Notes: generated by a model from the letters alone, not told the origin. Positions 16,723 through 25,201 are shown, numbered from the stretch's first letter. The stretch is 64,000 nt of DNA from Flagellimonas sediminis (GCF_010500845.1 NZ_JAAAMI010000002.1:124001-188000), one strand, 5' to 3'. Numbers and translations are program-made.

Positions 16723-17217
16723 TTATTTTTTAAAAATTCCGTCCAAGTTATTCAGGGCGAGGGTAAATCCTTCCTTAAAGCCAAGTTCTATAATTTTTTC
16801 CAGATCTGCCAATGTTTCGTAGGTTATGGTAATGTCCACAAGTGTAGAGTCCCCTTGATTAATAAAATCAACATTCCATTTGGATTGAGGGATTTCGGTA
16901 TTGATGTTTCCTTCGCTATCGCAAAATCCATCCACATACTGAAAATTGGTTTTAGGTGATATGGAAACATAATCCGCAAGATCCCAATATTCCTCTCCGT
17001 TAGGGCCACACATGGTATAGAGTCTTCTTCCACCTACTTTAAAGTCCATGGACTTGGTCTTGGAGATAAATGGTTTTGGAGCCCACCATATATCCAATAT
17101 TTCAGGTTTGGTGAATGCATCCCATACCATATCTTGATTGGCGTTAAATTCTCGTTTGATCAAAATCTTGTTGTTCACTTTGTCAGCAGTGAATTCAAAT
17201 AATAGGCTGGTTTTCAT
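16723..17217 (-). CDS. SRPBCC (AHSA1-like) protein 2 of 3
   Basis: A 164-residue helix-grip protein. The opening ILIKREFNANQDMVWDAFTKPEILDIWWAP with a WW pair is typical of the AHSA1 branch, followed by VGGRRLYTMCGPNGEEYWDLADY and a C-terminal helix (LGFKEGFTLALNNLDGIF). Its start overlaps the end of SRPBCC 1 by 4 nt (ATGA). In many bacteria such proteins are encoded with ArsR-type repressors and are annotated as SRPBCC or polyketide-cyclase-like. What they bind is unknown. A cytoplasmic location is expected, as there is no signal peptide. Confidence 0.88.
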   Translation of the reverse strand: MKTSLLFEFTADKVNNKILIKREFNANQDMVWDAFTKPEILDIWWAPKPFISKTKSMDFKVGGRRLYTMCGPNGEEYWDLADYVSISPKTNFQYVDGFCDSEGNINTEIPQSKWNVDFINQGDSTLVDITITYETLADLEKIIELGFKEGFTLALNNLDGIFKK

Positions 17218-17702
17218 GGATTGGATTTTAAGTTGGATAGATAAGTTTCAAGTTTATCAACATTTTCTTGTAGGCCTTTGTCCGCTTTATGGGCTTTGAT
17301 AACCGTTTGAAGCATTTCTTCCGTATCAAATAGCATGCTCCATTTCATTTTAGTGGTCTGCCCAAGTGCTTCAAATTCTACAGTTGTAAAAAAATGCGGA
17401 TTATAATGCTCGAATACAATTTTTTTGAAAGGAACCACTTCTTTGTACACATTTCTGTTGGGAAAATTGGTTCCATCCGGTCCGTGCATGGTAAGTTTCC
17501 ATTCGCCGCCCTCCTGAACATCCATGGTTTGGATGGTGTTGGTAAAGCCATTGGGTCCCCACCATTGTGCAATATGTTCCGGGGTGGTCCAAACTGCCCA
17601 AACCAATTTTACAGGGGCTTGGAGCAATCTTGAAATACTTAAAGATCGGTTTTTAGTGTTTTCTATTTTTCTTTTCGTTTTGGATTTTTGCCAAATAGGC
17701 AT
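17214..17702 (-). CDS. SRPBCC (AHSA1-like) protein 1 of 3
   Basis: About 162 residues. The core begins with LSISRLLQAPVKLVWAVWTT, then PEHIAQWWGPNGF, a WW-containing AHSA1 signature, MDVQEGGEWKLTMHGPDG, and a long C-terminal helix. The frame stays open to a TTG at 17759, deep in the ArsR gene. The first ATG is at 17702 (MPIWQK), giving a 50-nt overlap with the ArsR gene and a basic 20-residue leader before the domain. A later non-ATG start nearer the domain is possible. It is the first structural gene after the repressor and so is most tightly coupled to it. Confidence 0.85.
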   Translation of the reverse strand: MPIWQKSKTKRKIENTKNRSLSISRLLQAPVKLVWAVWTTPEHIAQWWGPNGFTNTIQTMDVQEGGEWKLTMHGPDGTNFPNRNVYKEVVPFKKIVFEHYNPHFFTTVEFEALGQTTKMKWSMLFDTEEMLQTVIKAHKADKGLQENVDKLETYLSNLKSNP

Positions 17703-17994
17703 CAAGGTTATCGAAGCGATTTTCCCAAATTTTCTTGAACTGTTCCAACCAAAGGTCAATTTCTTTCATTTTGTCAACCTTTAGTTTATAGATCATTTCA
17801 CGACCCTGTTGCGTGGATGCCACCAAATCACATTCACCCAAAATTTGGAGGTGTTTTGAAATGGTGGGCCTTGCCACATCAAAATTGGAAGCAATGGCGC
17901 CTGCGGTCATGGTCTGAGAGGCCAACAGAACCAATATGGCCCTGCGTGTTGGGTCGGCAATGGCCTGGAAAGGATCTCTTCTTATTTTCATCAT
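17653..17994 (-). CDS. ArsR-family winged-helix repressor
   Basis: A 113-residue winged-helix DNA-binding protein. It opens with RRDPFQAIADPTRRAILVLL, the recognition region is TAGAIASNFDVARPTISKHLQIL, and the wing is LVASTQQGREMIYKL. No CXC metal site is present. This SdpR-like subgroup is regularly paired with SRPBCC proteins, and it is thought to sense something other than metal. It heads the four-gene operon and overlaps the next gene. A consensus promoter lies upstream with alternating CTACA/TGTAG/ACTAC half-sites over it, so negative autoregulation is likely. Confidence 0.92.
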   Translation of the reverse strand: MMKIRRDPFQAIADPTRRAILVLLASQTMTAGAIASNFDVARPTISKHLQILGECDLVASTQQGREMIYKLKVDKMKEIDLWLEQFKKIWENRFDNLDAYLAKIQNEKKNRKH

Positions 17995-18023
17995 GAAGGA
18001 ATTTAAAATATGAAGCTATATGG

Positions 18024-18057
18024 CTACAAATATATATGTAGTTATTTGACTACGCAA
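18024..18057 (-). promoter_or_regulatory. Promoter and candidate ArsR operator
   Basis: On the minus strand TTG (18057-18055), 20 nt, then TATATTTG (18034-18027). GTAGTTATTTGACTAC at 18038-18053 is an inverted repeat with 5-bp arms and a 6-bp spacer, lying in the promoter spacer. CTACA (18024-18028) and TGTAG (18037-18041) form a second inverted repeat sharing the middle half-site and covering the -7 box. Confidence 0.6.
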
Positions 18058-18094
18058 TTTTATTTGAAAAAAAATGGAAAAACTGAAATGGTCT

Positions 18095-19033
18095 TTATTT
18101 GATAAAGGAGGCAATGCGCTCTAAAAGCCCATCAATTAAGGGAAGTTCGGGCATGCCATAGGTTGCAATATTGGCCGTTCGGTCCGCAGGTGCCGGTTTT
18201 AGAATATGGTTCATGCCTTCAATAATCTCCAATTTGGCTTTTTGATTAGCCTTGGATAACGCGTTTGCATTGGCAACATCAACCTGAATATCCGTGGTGC
18301 CTTGAACAATTAAAATAGGGATTTGCAACTTAGCCAATTCCGTTTTAGGGTCGTATTGGAACCAGGAAATCATGTAAGGTTGCACACTTGGTCGGAAGAG
18401 GGAATACAACGTTGGCGGAACGGAATCGACTTGTTTGCCCATTTCCAATTGATCTAAAATTGGGTTGGAAAGTTCCAATACAAACGGAGGTTGGGCCTTG
18501 AGTTGCTCCTTTAAGGTTTTAGCGGCAGGATCGGCAACTCCCGCGACGGAAATATATTTCGCTACATCTTTGTTTTGTGAGGTTATCATCCCGATCAAGG
18601 ATCCTTCACTATGACCCAACACAATAATTTTGGAAAATTTCGGCTCTCCAGCAAGGAGTGCAACCCAAGCTTTGGCATCATCAACGTAGTGCTCAAATCG
18701 AAGCTGGCTTTCTTCCAATCCTGCAACCTTGCTTTCCCCAATACCCCTTTTATCATATCGAAGGGATGCAATTCCTTTTTCTGCTAGACCTTCTGCCAAC
18801 ATTTTTAAGGAATTGTTTTTCATGATAGGATTGTTGCCATCCCGATCCGTTGGACCAGACCCAGCAATGATAAGTACCACTGGCGGGTTTTCAGGGGTTG
18901 GCGGAATAAGCAAGCTTCCTTCAATCTTTCCGGAAACAGTTTCCAAGGTTATGGCTTTTTCCTCAGACTGGGAGTAACCAAGGTAAAAACCTGTAAGAAT
19001 GAAAAGCAAAAGAATACAATTCCTGTTCTTCAC
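18095..19033 (-). CDS. Secreted alpha/beta hydrolase (S33/S9-like)
   Basis: A 312-residue exported hydrolase. The start is GTG at 19033, followed by a signal peptide (NRNCILLLFILTGFYLGYSQ) probably cleaved after YSQ. The fold elements are VVLIIAGSGPTDRDGNNP with the oxyanion region, RYDKRGIGES, the nucleophile elbow VLGHSEGS (Ser about 142), an acid in LIVQGTTDIQVD and the catalytic His in GMNHILKPAP. This is the family often called alpha/beta hydrolase or serine aminopeptidase S33; the substrate cannot be predicted. It lies 15 bp after the pirin gene and is probably in its operon. The upstream part of the ArsR promoter follows it. Confidence 0.88.
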   Translation of the reverse strand: MKNRNCILLLFILTGFYLGYSQSEEKAITLETVSGKIEGSLLIPPTPENPPVVLIIAGSGPTDRDGNNPIMKNNSLKMLAEGLAEKGIASLRYDKRGIGESKVAGLEESQLRFEHYVDDAKAWVALLAGEPKFSKIIVLGHSEGSLIGMITSQNKDVAKYISVAGVADPAAKTLKEQLKAQPPFVLELSNPILDQLEMGKQVDSVPPTLYSLFRPSVQPYMISWFQYDPKTELAKLQIPILIVQGTTDIQVDVANANALSKANQKAKLEIIEGMNHILKPAPADRTANIATYGMPELPLIDGLLERIASFIK

Positions 19034-19048
19034 GATGAGTTTGTTACG

Positions 19049-20050
19049 TTATTTTTCCACCAAGGTACCATCTGGATAAAGGGCAAAGCGACCCCTATCC
19101 TTCTCATGCACATGGTCAGGATAGGGCCAAGGCCATCCACCAAATTGGGTGAGTCGGTATTCTTCCATGGCTTGCTGGATTTCCAAATCGGTATTCATCA
19201 CAAATGGACCATATTTGGCAACCGGTTCATTAATAGGCTTTCCTTGTAAAAGAATAAAATGGGCTGTTTTATTTCCTGTTTTGATGTTGACTTCCTTCAA
19301 CGAATCCAAAACGATACCATGATTGTTGGTTATTGTTTGCCCACCCATTTGGATGGTTTCGCCATCATACAAATAAAGGGTTCGGTTTACTGATGAACTT
19401 GCCGCAGGTAGAACATAATCCGAATTTGCATCCACATGAATGTTCCAAATGACTACCTCATTATCAGGGTCGGCGGCCCAAGAATCAGGGGCAGGGGCAA
19501 TAGATTTTGTTGATTTGTAATTTCCCGACACCACCTTGATCTGGGCCCTGCTTTCGGTGACTATGGGAATATCTTCATTCCATAACATTTTAAAGTGGGG
19601 TTCCACAAACTTGCTGGCCTTTGGTAGGTTCAGCCATATCTGGAAAAGCTCTAAGGGATTATCTTGGTCATCCTTCAACAATGGAAACATTTCAGAATGT
19701 TGCACCCCTCTACCTGCGGTCATCCATTGCACATCCCCTTCACCGAACCGACCTGCGGCTCCAAGCGAATCAGAATGATCACAAAAACCCTTGTTCACAA
19801 TGGTTACCGTTTCAAAACCTCTGTGCGGATGATACGGAAATCCAGGTATGGTCTGTCCGTGGTACATCCGCCATTTTTCATATGGATTGAAATCGTTGCC
19901 TAAGTTTCTTCCCTTTAGCAACTCCGGTGCTGGACCCATTTCACCATTTCCCTTTGGGTACTGATCATAATGATAGACGGAAAATAAAAAAGGATCTTGG
20001 GTTTGCCAGGGCATACTCAATGGAAAGATTTTAATGACGGGGTTGTTCAT
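19049..20050 (-). CDS. Pirin family protein
   Basis: A 333-residue bicupin. The metal-binding motif of the N-terminal cupin is complete: FPYHPHRGFETVT with two His, and WMTAGRGVQHSEM with His and Glu. The second cupin (about 180-300) is divergent. Bacterial pirins are iron proteins; some have quercetin dioxygenase activity and others act as redox-dependent co-regulators. The track of start codons favours ATG 20050 (MNNPVIKIF) over an upstream TTG at 20059. A TACCTTTG box at 20087-20080 precedes it. It is followed at 15 bp by the exported alpha/beta hydrolase. It is longer than the roughly 230-290 residues of many pirins because of extended loops and C-terminus. Confidence 0.9.
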   Translation of the reverse strand: MNNPVIKIFPLSMPWQTQDPFLFSVYHYDQYPKGNGEMGPAPELLKGRNLGNDFNPYEKWRMYHGQTIPGFPYHPHRGFETVTIVNKGFCDHSDSLGAAGRFGEGDVQWMTAGRGVQHSEMFPLLKDDQDNPLELFQIWLNLPKASKFVEPHFKMLWNEDIPIVTESRAQIKVVSGNYKSTKSIAPAPDSWAADPDNEVVIWNIHVDANSDYVLPAASSSVNRTLYLYDGETIQMGGQTITNNHGIVLDSLKEVNIKTGNKTAHFILLQGKPINEPVAKYGPFVMNTDLEIQQAMEEYRLTQFGGWPWPYPDHVHEKDRGRFALYPDGTLVEK

Positions 20051-20079
20051 TGTGGTCAAAATTTTGGAATGATATATAT

Positions 20080-20087
20080 CAAAGGTA
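20080..20087 (-). promoter_or_regulatory. TACCTTTG -7 box of the pirin gene
   Basis: An exact TANNTTTG match on the minus strand, 29 bp upstream of the ATG at 20050. No TTG stands at the expected distance, since the terminator of the preceding gene occupies that place. Confidence 0.45.
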
Positions 20088-20100
20088 TGGCTATAATTGA

Positions 20101-20126
20101 AAAAAGCCCGCTATGTAGCAGGCTTA
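20101..20126 (-). terminator. Terminator of the M20 hydrolase gene
   Basis: A stem AAGCC-C-GCTA at 20105-20114 and TAGC-A-GGCTT at 20117-20126 with one internal mismatch. On the minus strand it is followed by six U. It is 17 bp past the M20 gene stop. Confidence 0.75.
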
Positions 20127-20142
20127 TCTCAATCCAATAAAA

Positions 20143-21570
20143 TTATTTTCCGGGAATGGGAGGAGGTCCATCGATCATCGCCTCATATTTTTCATCCCCT
20201 TTCCTGGTTTTGTATTCTTCCTTCACCTTATCTACCAATTTAGGATCTTTAAATAGGTCGAACATGGTCAATCCCATAGCTTTTGAAGCATGGATCATTC
20301 CTTTGTGTCCAATGCTCATTCCACCGCAAGCTACCACGGCCCAAGAGTGCCATGGAGTATCTTTCGGGGCCACTGTTACACCCAAATTGATATTGGGTAC
20401 GTTCCAACTCACATCACCCACATCGGTAGAGCCACCACCAGGTAGGTCTTCAGTTTTTTTGAATTCATGTACTTCGCCGTCCATGCCCACTTCGGGTTTT
20501 CCGGTGGCACGTTGAATGGCTTTTCCGTATTCTGTTTCTTCTTCGGTATAGGTAATGGGACCCAAAAGTTCCAAATTGTTTTGCATGATCTCACCTCCGG
20601 CACGGTTTACCAAAGTTTCGTAAATACCGGATACCAAGGAAATCTTATAGTCCACGTTGGCCATAATAGCGGCACCTTCGGCCATGGCTTTTACCCTTTC
20701 ATAAGTAGGAAGCATTACTTTTCGTTTAGGATCGCGTACCCTCACCCATAAGCGGGCATAGTCGGGAACCACGTTGACCACCTGTCCGCCATCCTGTATA
20801 TGATAATGGATTCGTGATGTTGGCATAATGTGCTCCCTGTAATAGTTGATTCCTGTGGTGTAAAGTTCCAAGGCATCAGCGGCACTGCGTCCGTTCCAGG
20901 GATCTGCGGAGGCATGGGCAGCCTGTCCGTAAAATTCCACGATAAAGTCAACCAAGGATAGTCCGCTTTGTACATCGGCTTCAATTTGTGCAGATGGGTG
21001 CCAGCTAACGTTCACATCAACATCGTCCCAAAGACCGGCTTCCACCATCCAAACTTTGCCAAAGAATTTTTCCTCGGCTGGTGTTCCGAAGAATTTCACG
21101 GTTCCCTTGATTTTACCAGCTTCAATCTGTTCTTTAATGGCGATAGCGGCACCAAGACTTGCTGCACCGAACATGTTATGTCCGCAACCGTGACCTGGCG
21201 CACCTGGAATACGGGGGTCTTTGTTGGGGACTGAATTTTGGGAAAGACCGGGAAGGGCATCAAACTCTCCCAAAACACTGATTACCGGTTTGCCGGAGCC
21301 ATACGTGGCTACAAATGCAGTGGGAATATTGGCTACCCCGCGGGTAACGGTCATTCCATTTTTTTCGGCATAATTAGCCAATAATTCTGCGGAAATGGAT
21401 TCTTCGAACGCAGTTTCGGCCAACGCCCAAATAGAATCGCTCAGTTGGATCAGGTTTTCTTTGTGTTTTTCAACTGAGGCAACGACTTCATTTTTGTCCT
21501 TTGTCATTTTTTGGGCTGCCAAATTGAGTGACAACAATCCCAAAAGCAGTAGGGTTGTGGTTTTTTTCAT
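20143..21570 (-). CDS. Exported M20 family amidohydrolase (AbgB-like)
   Basis: A 475-residue protein with a clear signal peptide (MKKTTTLLLLGLLSLNLAAQ). The M20/AbgA-AbgB core follows: GEFDALPG (about 101-108) with an acidic residue, the metal site GHGCGHNMFG (126-135), PAEE near 182, the dimerisation domain with DFIVEFYGQAAHASADPW, and SWNVPNINLGVTVAP with CGGMSIGHKG near the C-terminus. AbgB-like enzymes cleave amides such as p-aminobenzoyl-glutamate; an exported copy suggests peptide or acyl-amino-acid scavenging. It is flanked by a terminator and a 97-bp upstream gap, so it is probably monocistronic. Confidence 0.9.
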   Translation of the reverse strand: MKKTTTLLLLGLLSLNLAAQKMTKDKNEVVASVEKHKENLIQLSDSIWALAETAFEESISAELLANYAEKNGMTVTRGVANIPTAFVATYGSGKPVISVLGEFDALPGLSQNSVPNKDPRIPGAPGHGCGHNMFGAASLGAAIAIKEQIEAGKIKGTVKFFGTPAEEKFFGKVWMVEAGLWDDVDVNVSWHPSAQIEADVQSGLSLVDFIVEFYGQAAHASADPWNGRSAADALELYTTGINYYREHIMPTSRIHYHIQDGGQVVNVVPDYARLWVRVRDPKRKVMLPTYERVKAMAEGAAIMANVDYKISLVSGIYETLVNRAGGEIMQNNLELLGPITYTEEETEYGKAIQRATGKPEVGMDGEVHEFKKTEDLPGGGSTDVGDVSWNVPNINLGVTVAPKDTPWHSWAVVACGGMSIGHKGMIHASKAMGLTMFDLFKDPKLVDKVKEEYKTRKGDEKYEAMIDGPPPIPGK

Positions 21571-21667
21571 TTTAAAGGTTTACAGTTAGTTAGAAATATG
21601 CACGACACCAATAATCTGAAAGAGAATCCATGGGGACAGTGCAGGTACTAAAATTACTGAAAATGCT

Positions 21668-22981
21668 TTAGCCCACAGCCTCTTTGTACACTTTTAAACA
21701 GCGTTCACGGGCCATTTTATGATCTACTATTGGAGCGGGATAGTTGAGTTCCTGAAGTTCTGGGACCCAATGATTGATATAATCAAGTTTCTTATCGAAT
21801 TTCTCCACCTGTGTCATGGGGTTAAAAATCCTGAAATACGGTGCCGCATCTACACCGCTACCGGCTGCCCATTGCCAATTACCCACATTGCTGGCCATTT
21901 CGTAATCCAACAGTTTTTCGGCAAAATAGGCTTCGCCCCAACGCCAATCGATCAATAAGTGCTTGCACAAAAAACTTGCCACCAACATACGAACGCGGTT
22001 GTGCATGTAACCTGTTTTATTGAGCTCACGCATACCGGCATCTACCAGAGCATAACCAGTTTGGCCTAATTTCCAACGTTCAAATTCTTCTTCATTGTTT
22101 CTCCATTGAATGTGGTCATACTTAGGTTTAAATGCTTTATGTACCGTATCTGGAAAGTGCCAAAGGATTTGCATGAAAAATTCTCTCCAGATCAGTTCGT
22201 TCCAAAAGGTTTCATTTTTTTCGGCAATGGCTTTTTTGACCATTTTTCTAATGGAAACTGTTCCAAACCGAAGGTGTGGTCCCAAATGGGAAGTCCCATT
22301 TTCAATGGCTGGATAATCCCTGGTCTCAGCATATTTCTTTATCAGATCTGATGAAACAACATAATCAGGAACCTTGATATCTGAGGGTTCAAAACCCATT
22401 TCTTTCAACGAAATTTTAGGTAATGCTTTGGTTTTGAACAACTTTTTAGAAAGTAGGGGAAGGGTGTCATAGTTCACCAAGTGGATGGAAGGATTGAAAT
22501 TTTCCTTCCATTTTTTCATGTAAGGGGTGTACACCACATAAGGGTCGCCATCATCCTTGACCACTTCATTTTTTTCAAAGATGACCTGATCCTTAAAAGT
22601 CTTGAATGCTATGTTCGATTTTTCCAATAGATCCTTGATGTGTTTGTCCCGTTCTTGGGCATAGGGCTCATAATCGTGGTTGGTGAAGACGGCCTTCACG
22701 TCATACGTTTGAATCAGTTTTTCAAATACGGGCTTCGGGGTATCGTGGAATTGTGCCAATCCGCTTCCAAAATCGGTGGCCAATTTTTGATGCAAGAATT
22801 GAATCTTTTCGTGAATAAAACTGACCCTAGAATCCTTTTTGGGTAGCTGTCCCAGAATTTCCTTGTCAAAAATAAATATGGGTAGTGTGGGATGCTCTGA
22901 GGTCAAAGCTTGGTACAAACCGACATTGTCATCAAGCCTTAAATCTCTTCTGAACCAAAAAATGGAAACAGTTTCCTTCAT
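21668..22981 (-). CDS. Deoxyribodipyrimidine photolyase / cryptochrome family
   Basis: A 437-residue flavoprotein. The N-terminal photolyase domain starts with VSIFWFRRDLRLDDN. The FAD-binding C-terminal domain has WNELIWREFFMQIL, the NRVRMLVASFLCKHLLIDWRWGE helix pair and GVDAAPYFRIFNP. It is a class I photolyase-like enzyme that should repair cyclobutane pyrimidine dimers using light; a cryptochrome-type function cannot be excluded. The frame continues upstream to 23041, but that part belongs to the preceding SDR gene. The ATG at 22981 overlaps the SDR stop by 4 nt (ATGA). It is the third gene of an SRPBCC-SDR-photolyase operon. Confidence 0.93.
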   Translation of the reverse strand: MKETVSIFWFRRDLRLDDNVGLYQALTSEHPTLPIFIFDKEILGQLPKKDSRVSFIHEKIQFLHQKLATDFGSGLAQFHDTPKPVFEKLIQTYDVKAVFTNHDYEPYAQERDKHIKDLLEKSNIAFKTFKDQVIFEKNEVVKDDGDPYVVYTPYMKKWKENFNPSIHLVNYDTLPLLSKKLFKTKALPKISLKEMGFEPSDIKVPDYVVSSDLIKKYAETRDYPAIENGTSHLGPHLRFGTVSIRKMVKKAIAEKNETFWNELIWREFFMQILWHFPDTVHKAFKPKYDHIQWRNNEEEFERWKLGQTGYALVDAGMRELNKTGYMHNRVRMLVASFLCKHLLIDWRWGEAYFAEKLLDYEMASNVGNWQWAAGSGVDAAPYFRIFNPMTQVEKFDKKLDYINHWVPELQELNYPAPIVDHKMARERCLKVYKEAVG

Positions 22982-23670
22982 GAGTTGATGTTTAATGTGG
23001 ATATTCCTCCATCGATGCCGATTACCTGCCCGGTGATCCATGAATTTTCCGAATCCAACAGGAAAAGTGCCACATTCGCTACGTCGGAAACCAGACCCAC
23101 TTTTTTCAATGGATGTCTTTGGGCCATCATTTCCCTTTTCCTATCGTTGTTGAGTAAACGTTCTGAGAGCGGAGTATCTACCAATGAAGGCGCAATAACG
23201 TTCACCCTGAGTTTTGGGGCATATTCGGCCGCCAATGCCCGCGCAAAACCTTCAATGGCACCTTTTGCCGCTGAAACACTGGTATGAAATGGCATTCCGG
23301 TTGAAACGGCAACCGTGCTAAAAAAAACCATACTACTACCTTCTTCCATGTTGCCGATCACGGATTTCACTGTTTTGACCAAACCGAAGAAGTTGATTTC
23401 CATTTCGTTGCGAAAAATTTCTTCAGACATTGTCTGAAAAGGTTTGAGATTTATACTTCCCGGGCAATATACAAAGCCATGGATTTTTTCAGGAAGATTT
23501 TTGTCCGATAGGTTTTCGGAAAGCACATCGAAAGGTATGTGCGCTATATTGGTTTCGGATAGTCCTCCGATTGTTCTACTGGCAACATATACCTGATTTT
23601 TTTCAGATAATTTAGTGGCAATATCCTGACCTATGCCATGGGATCCACCGATGAGCAAAATATTTTTCAT
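22978..23670 (-). CDS. Short-chain dehydrogenase/reductase in the photolyase operon
   Basis: A 230-residue Rossmann enzyme. The NAD(P)-binding motif is IGGSHGIG in place of the classical TGxxxGIG. The catalytic Ser lies in MVFFSTVAVSTGMPFHTSVSAAKGA, where the usual Tyr-x-x-x-Lys reads H-T-S-V-S-A-A-K: the Tyr position is not obvious (sequence HTSVSAAK), so catalysis may be impaired or altered. RVNVIAPSLVDTPL is the cofactor-loop motif. It overlaps both neighbours by 4 nt. SDR genes next to photolyases are common in light-response clusters of many bacteria; the substrate is unknown. Confidence 0.9.
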   Translation of the reverse strand: MKNILLIGGSHGIGQDIATKLSEKNQVYVASRTIGGLSETNIAHIPFDVLSENLSDKNLPEKIHGFVYCPGSINLKPFQTMSEEIFRNEMEINFFGLVKTVKSVIGNMEEGSSMVFFSTVAVSTGMPFHTSVSAAKGAIEGFARALAAEYAPKLRVNVIAPSLVDTPLSERLLNNDRKREMMAQRHPLKKVGLVSDVANVALFLLDSENSWITGQVIGIDGGISTLNINS

Positions 23671-24170
23671 CCTCCAATTTTCTTAAGGGTCAATTCATTT
23701 TGGGCCCCATCTATTTTACCAAATAGTTCATTGAGTTTCTGTTCCCTGAATGCAAAGATTTTTTGCAATTGCTTTTTCACCAAAAAAGGGTGGGTCAAAG
23801 ACCCAATTATCCCGAAAGGTAATTTATAGTCAATAATATCTTCCATTTCCACTCCACCGGGAACTTCCTTCAAAAAATGCTTGTGATGCCAAAGGGAATA
23901 GGGCCCGAAACGTTGTTCATCTACAAAATATTCCCCGTCTTTAACATGGGTGATTTCGGTAACCCATTTAGTACTGAGCATGGGAAAAGGTTTGACCATA
24001 TATTGGATAATTTGACCTGGATACATCTTCTTGTCGGCACCAGAAAGGATGTCGAAGCCCATATGTACAGGTGTAATCGTTTTCAGGTTTTTGGGGTCCG
24101 ATAAAAATTGCCATGCCTCCGTTTTGGATATTGGCAGTACTTGTTTGGCATGGAGTTGATAAAGAGTCAT
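23667..24170 (-). CDS. SRPBCC family protein, first gene of the photolyase operon
   Basis: A helix-grip protein of about 167 residues with no signal peptide. The opening LYQLHAKQVLPISKTEAWQF, SDPKNLKTITP, and the segments GQIIQYMVKPFP and DYKLPFGIIGSLTHPFLVKKQLQKIF match the SRPBCC proteins that precede photolyase genes. A TTG at 24185 extends the frame by five codons, but it lies in a TATCTTTG promoter box (24183-24190), so I choose ATG 24170. It overlaps the SDR by 4 nt. The role in light or UV stress is inferred from context only. Confidence 0.85.
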   Translation of the reverse strand: MTLYQLHAKQVLPISKTEAWQFLSDPKNLKTITPVHMGFDILSGADKKMYPGQIIQYMVKPFPMLSTKWVTEITHVKDGEYFVDEQRFGPYSLWHHKHFLKEVPGGVEMEDIIDYKLPFGIIGSLTHPFLVKKQLQKIFAFREQKLNELFGKIDGAQNELTLKKIGG

Positions 24171-24182
24171 CGTATTTTTTTT

Positions 24183-24190
24183 CAAAGATA
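24183..24190 (-). promoter_or_regulatory. TATCTTTG -7 box of the photolyase operon
   Basis: An exact TANNTTTG match on the minus strand, 12 bp upstream of the chosen ATG at 24170. No TTG at the proper distance was seen, which would fit an activator-dependent or alternative-sigma promoter. Confidence 0.4.
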
Positions 24191-24288
24191 ATATTGTTTA
24201 AAGAATTTATTAATATATTAAACAAAAATGTCGAATAGGACTTATCCAATGGAACAGGGCGAAATCGTTTTTAAGGTTTTCTTAACAA

Positions 24289-24316
24289 TTGAAGGGATGC
24301 TTTATCTTTAGCTTTG
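24289..24316 (+). promoter_or_regulatory. Promoter of the DUF2911 gene
   Basis: TTG (24289-24291), 17 nt, TAGCTTTG (24309-24316): a full match to the Bacteroidota consensus. The ATG is 30 bp downstream. Confidence 0.75.
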
Positions 24317-24346
24317 TTCGACTAAACATTTGTAAACACTGTTCCT

Positions 24347-25201
24347 ATGAAAAAATTTTCACTTTTATTTTTTATCGCAATTTTATCGGCCTCATTGCAG
24401 GCGCAGATACAGACGCCTGCTCCCAGTCCTTTTTCAAGATTGGAGCAGAAAGTTGGTTTAACCGATGTGGTGGTGGAATACTCCAGACCATCTATGAACG
24501 GAAGGGAAATTTTTGGAAACCTTGTTCCGTTTGATGCCATTTGGAGAACCGGTGCAAACAAGAATACAACCATTTCCTTTAGCGATGATGTTGTAGTGGA
24601 GGGTAAGGAACTCAAAGCTGGTACTTATGCCCTGTATACTAGACCTGGTGAAGCCGTTTGGGAAGTAATCTTCTACGCCGACACCGAAAACTGGGGCAAT
24701 CCACAAGAATGGGATGCTTCCAAAGTTGCCGCCACTGTTAAGGTAGAAGCATACCCAATGACAGAAAATATCGAAACCTTTACCATTACCATTGACGACC
24801 TCAATAACAACGGGGCTTCATTGGGTATCCTTTGGGAAAAAACCTATGTTGGGGTAAAGTTTGTGGTGCCTACTGTTGACAAAGCCGTGAAGAGTATTAC
24901 AGAGACCATGTCCAAAACAGAAGGTCTTACTGCCAATGATTATTTCGCGGCAGGTTCTTATTATTTCAGTGAGGGAATGAACATGGAGCAAGCCAAGGAA
25001 TGGGTGAACAAAGCCGTTGAAATGGATGGCGGCAAAGCCTATTGGATGATGCGTACCCAGTCTTTGATCTATGCCAAATTGGGCGATAAAAAAAGTGCCA
25101 TTGAGGCTGCCAAAAGATCTTTGGCTGCTGCACAAGCTGCTGGTAACCAAGATTATGTAAAAATGAATAAGGACTCACTGCAAGAGTGGGCAGAAATGTA
25201 A
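24347..25201 (+). CDS. Exported DUF2911 protein with TPR-like C-terminus
   Basis: A 284-residue exported protein. The signal peptide is MKKFSLLFFIAILSASLQAQ. The DUF2911 domain covers about 22-175, with VEYSRPSMNGREIFG, VPFDAIWRTGANKNTTI and YALYTRPGEAVWEVIFYADT. The C-terminal 100 residues contain two tetratricopeptide-like units (YYFSEGMNMEQAKEWVNKAV and YAKLGDKKSAIEAAKRSL). DUF2911 proteins are abundant in Bacteroidota, are periplasmic or outer-membrane-associated, and have no known function. The gene is monocistronic, with its own promoter and a strong terminator. Confidence 0.9.
   Translation: MKKFSLLFFIAILSASLQAQIQTPAPSPFSRLEQKVGLTDVVVEYSRPSMNGREIFGNLVPFDAIWRTGANKNTTISFSDDVVVEGKELKAGTYALYTRPGEAVWEVIFYADTENWGNPQEWDASKVAATVKVEAYPMTENIETFTITIDDLNNNGASLGILWEKTYVGVKFVVPTVDKAVKSITETMSKTEGLTANDYFAAGSYYFSEGMNMEQAKEWVNKAVEMDGGKAYWMMRTQSLIYAKLGDKKSAIEAAKRSLAAAQAAGNQDYVKMNKDSLQEWAEM

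Noticed and set aside
24170..24185. TTG start of the photolyase-operon SRPBCC gene
   Set aside because: The TTG belongs to a TATCTTTG promoter box; ATG 24170 fits homologous N-termini better.
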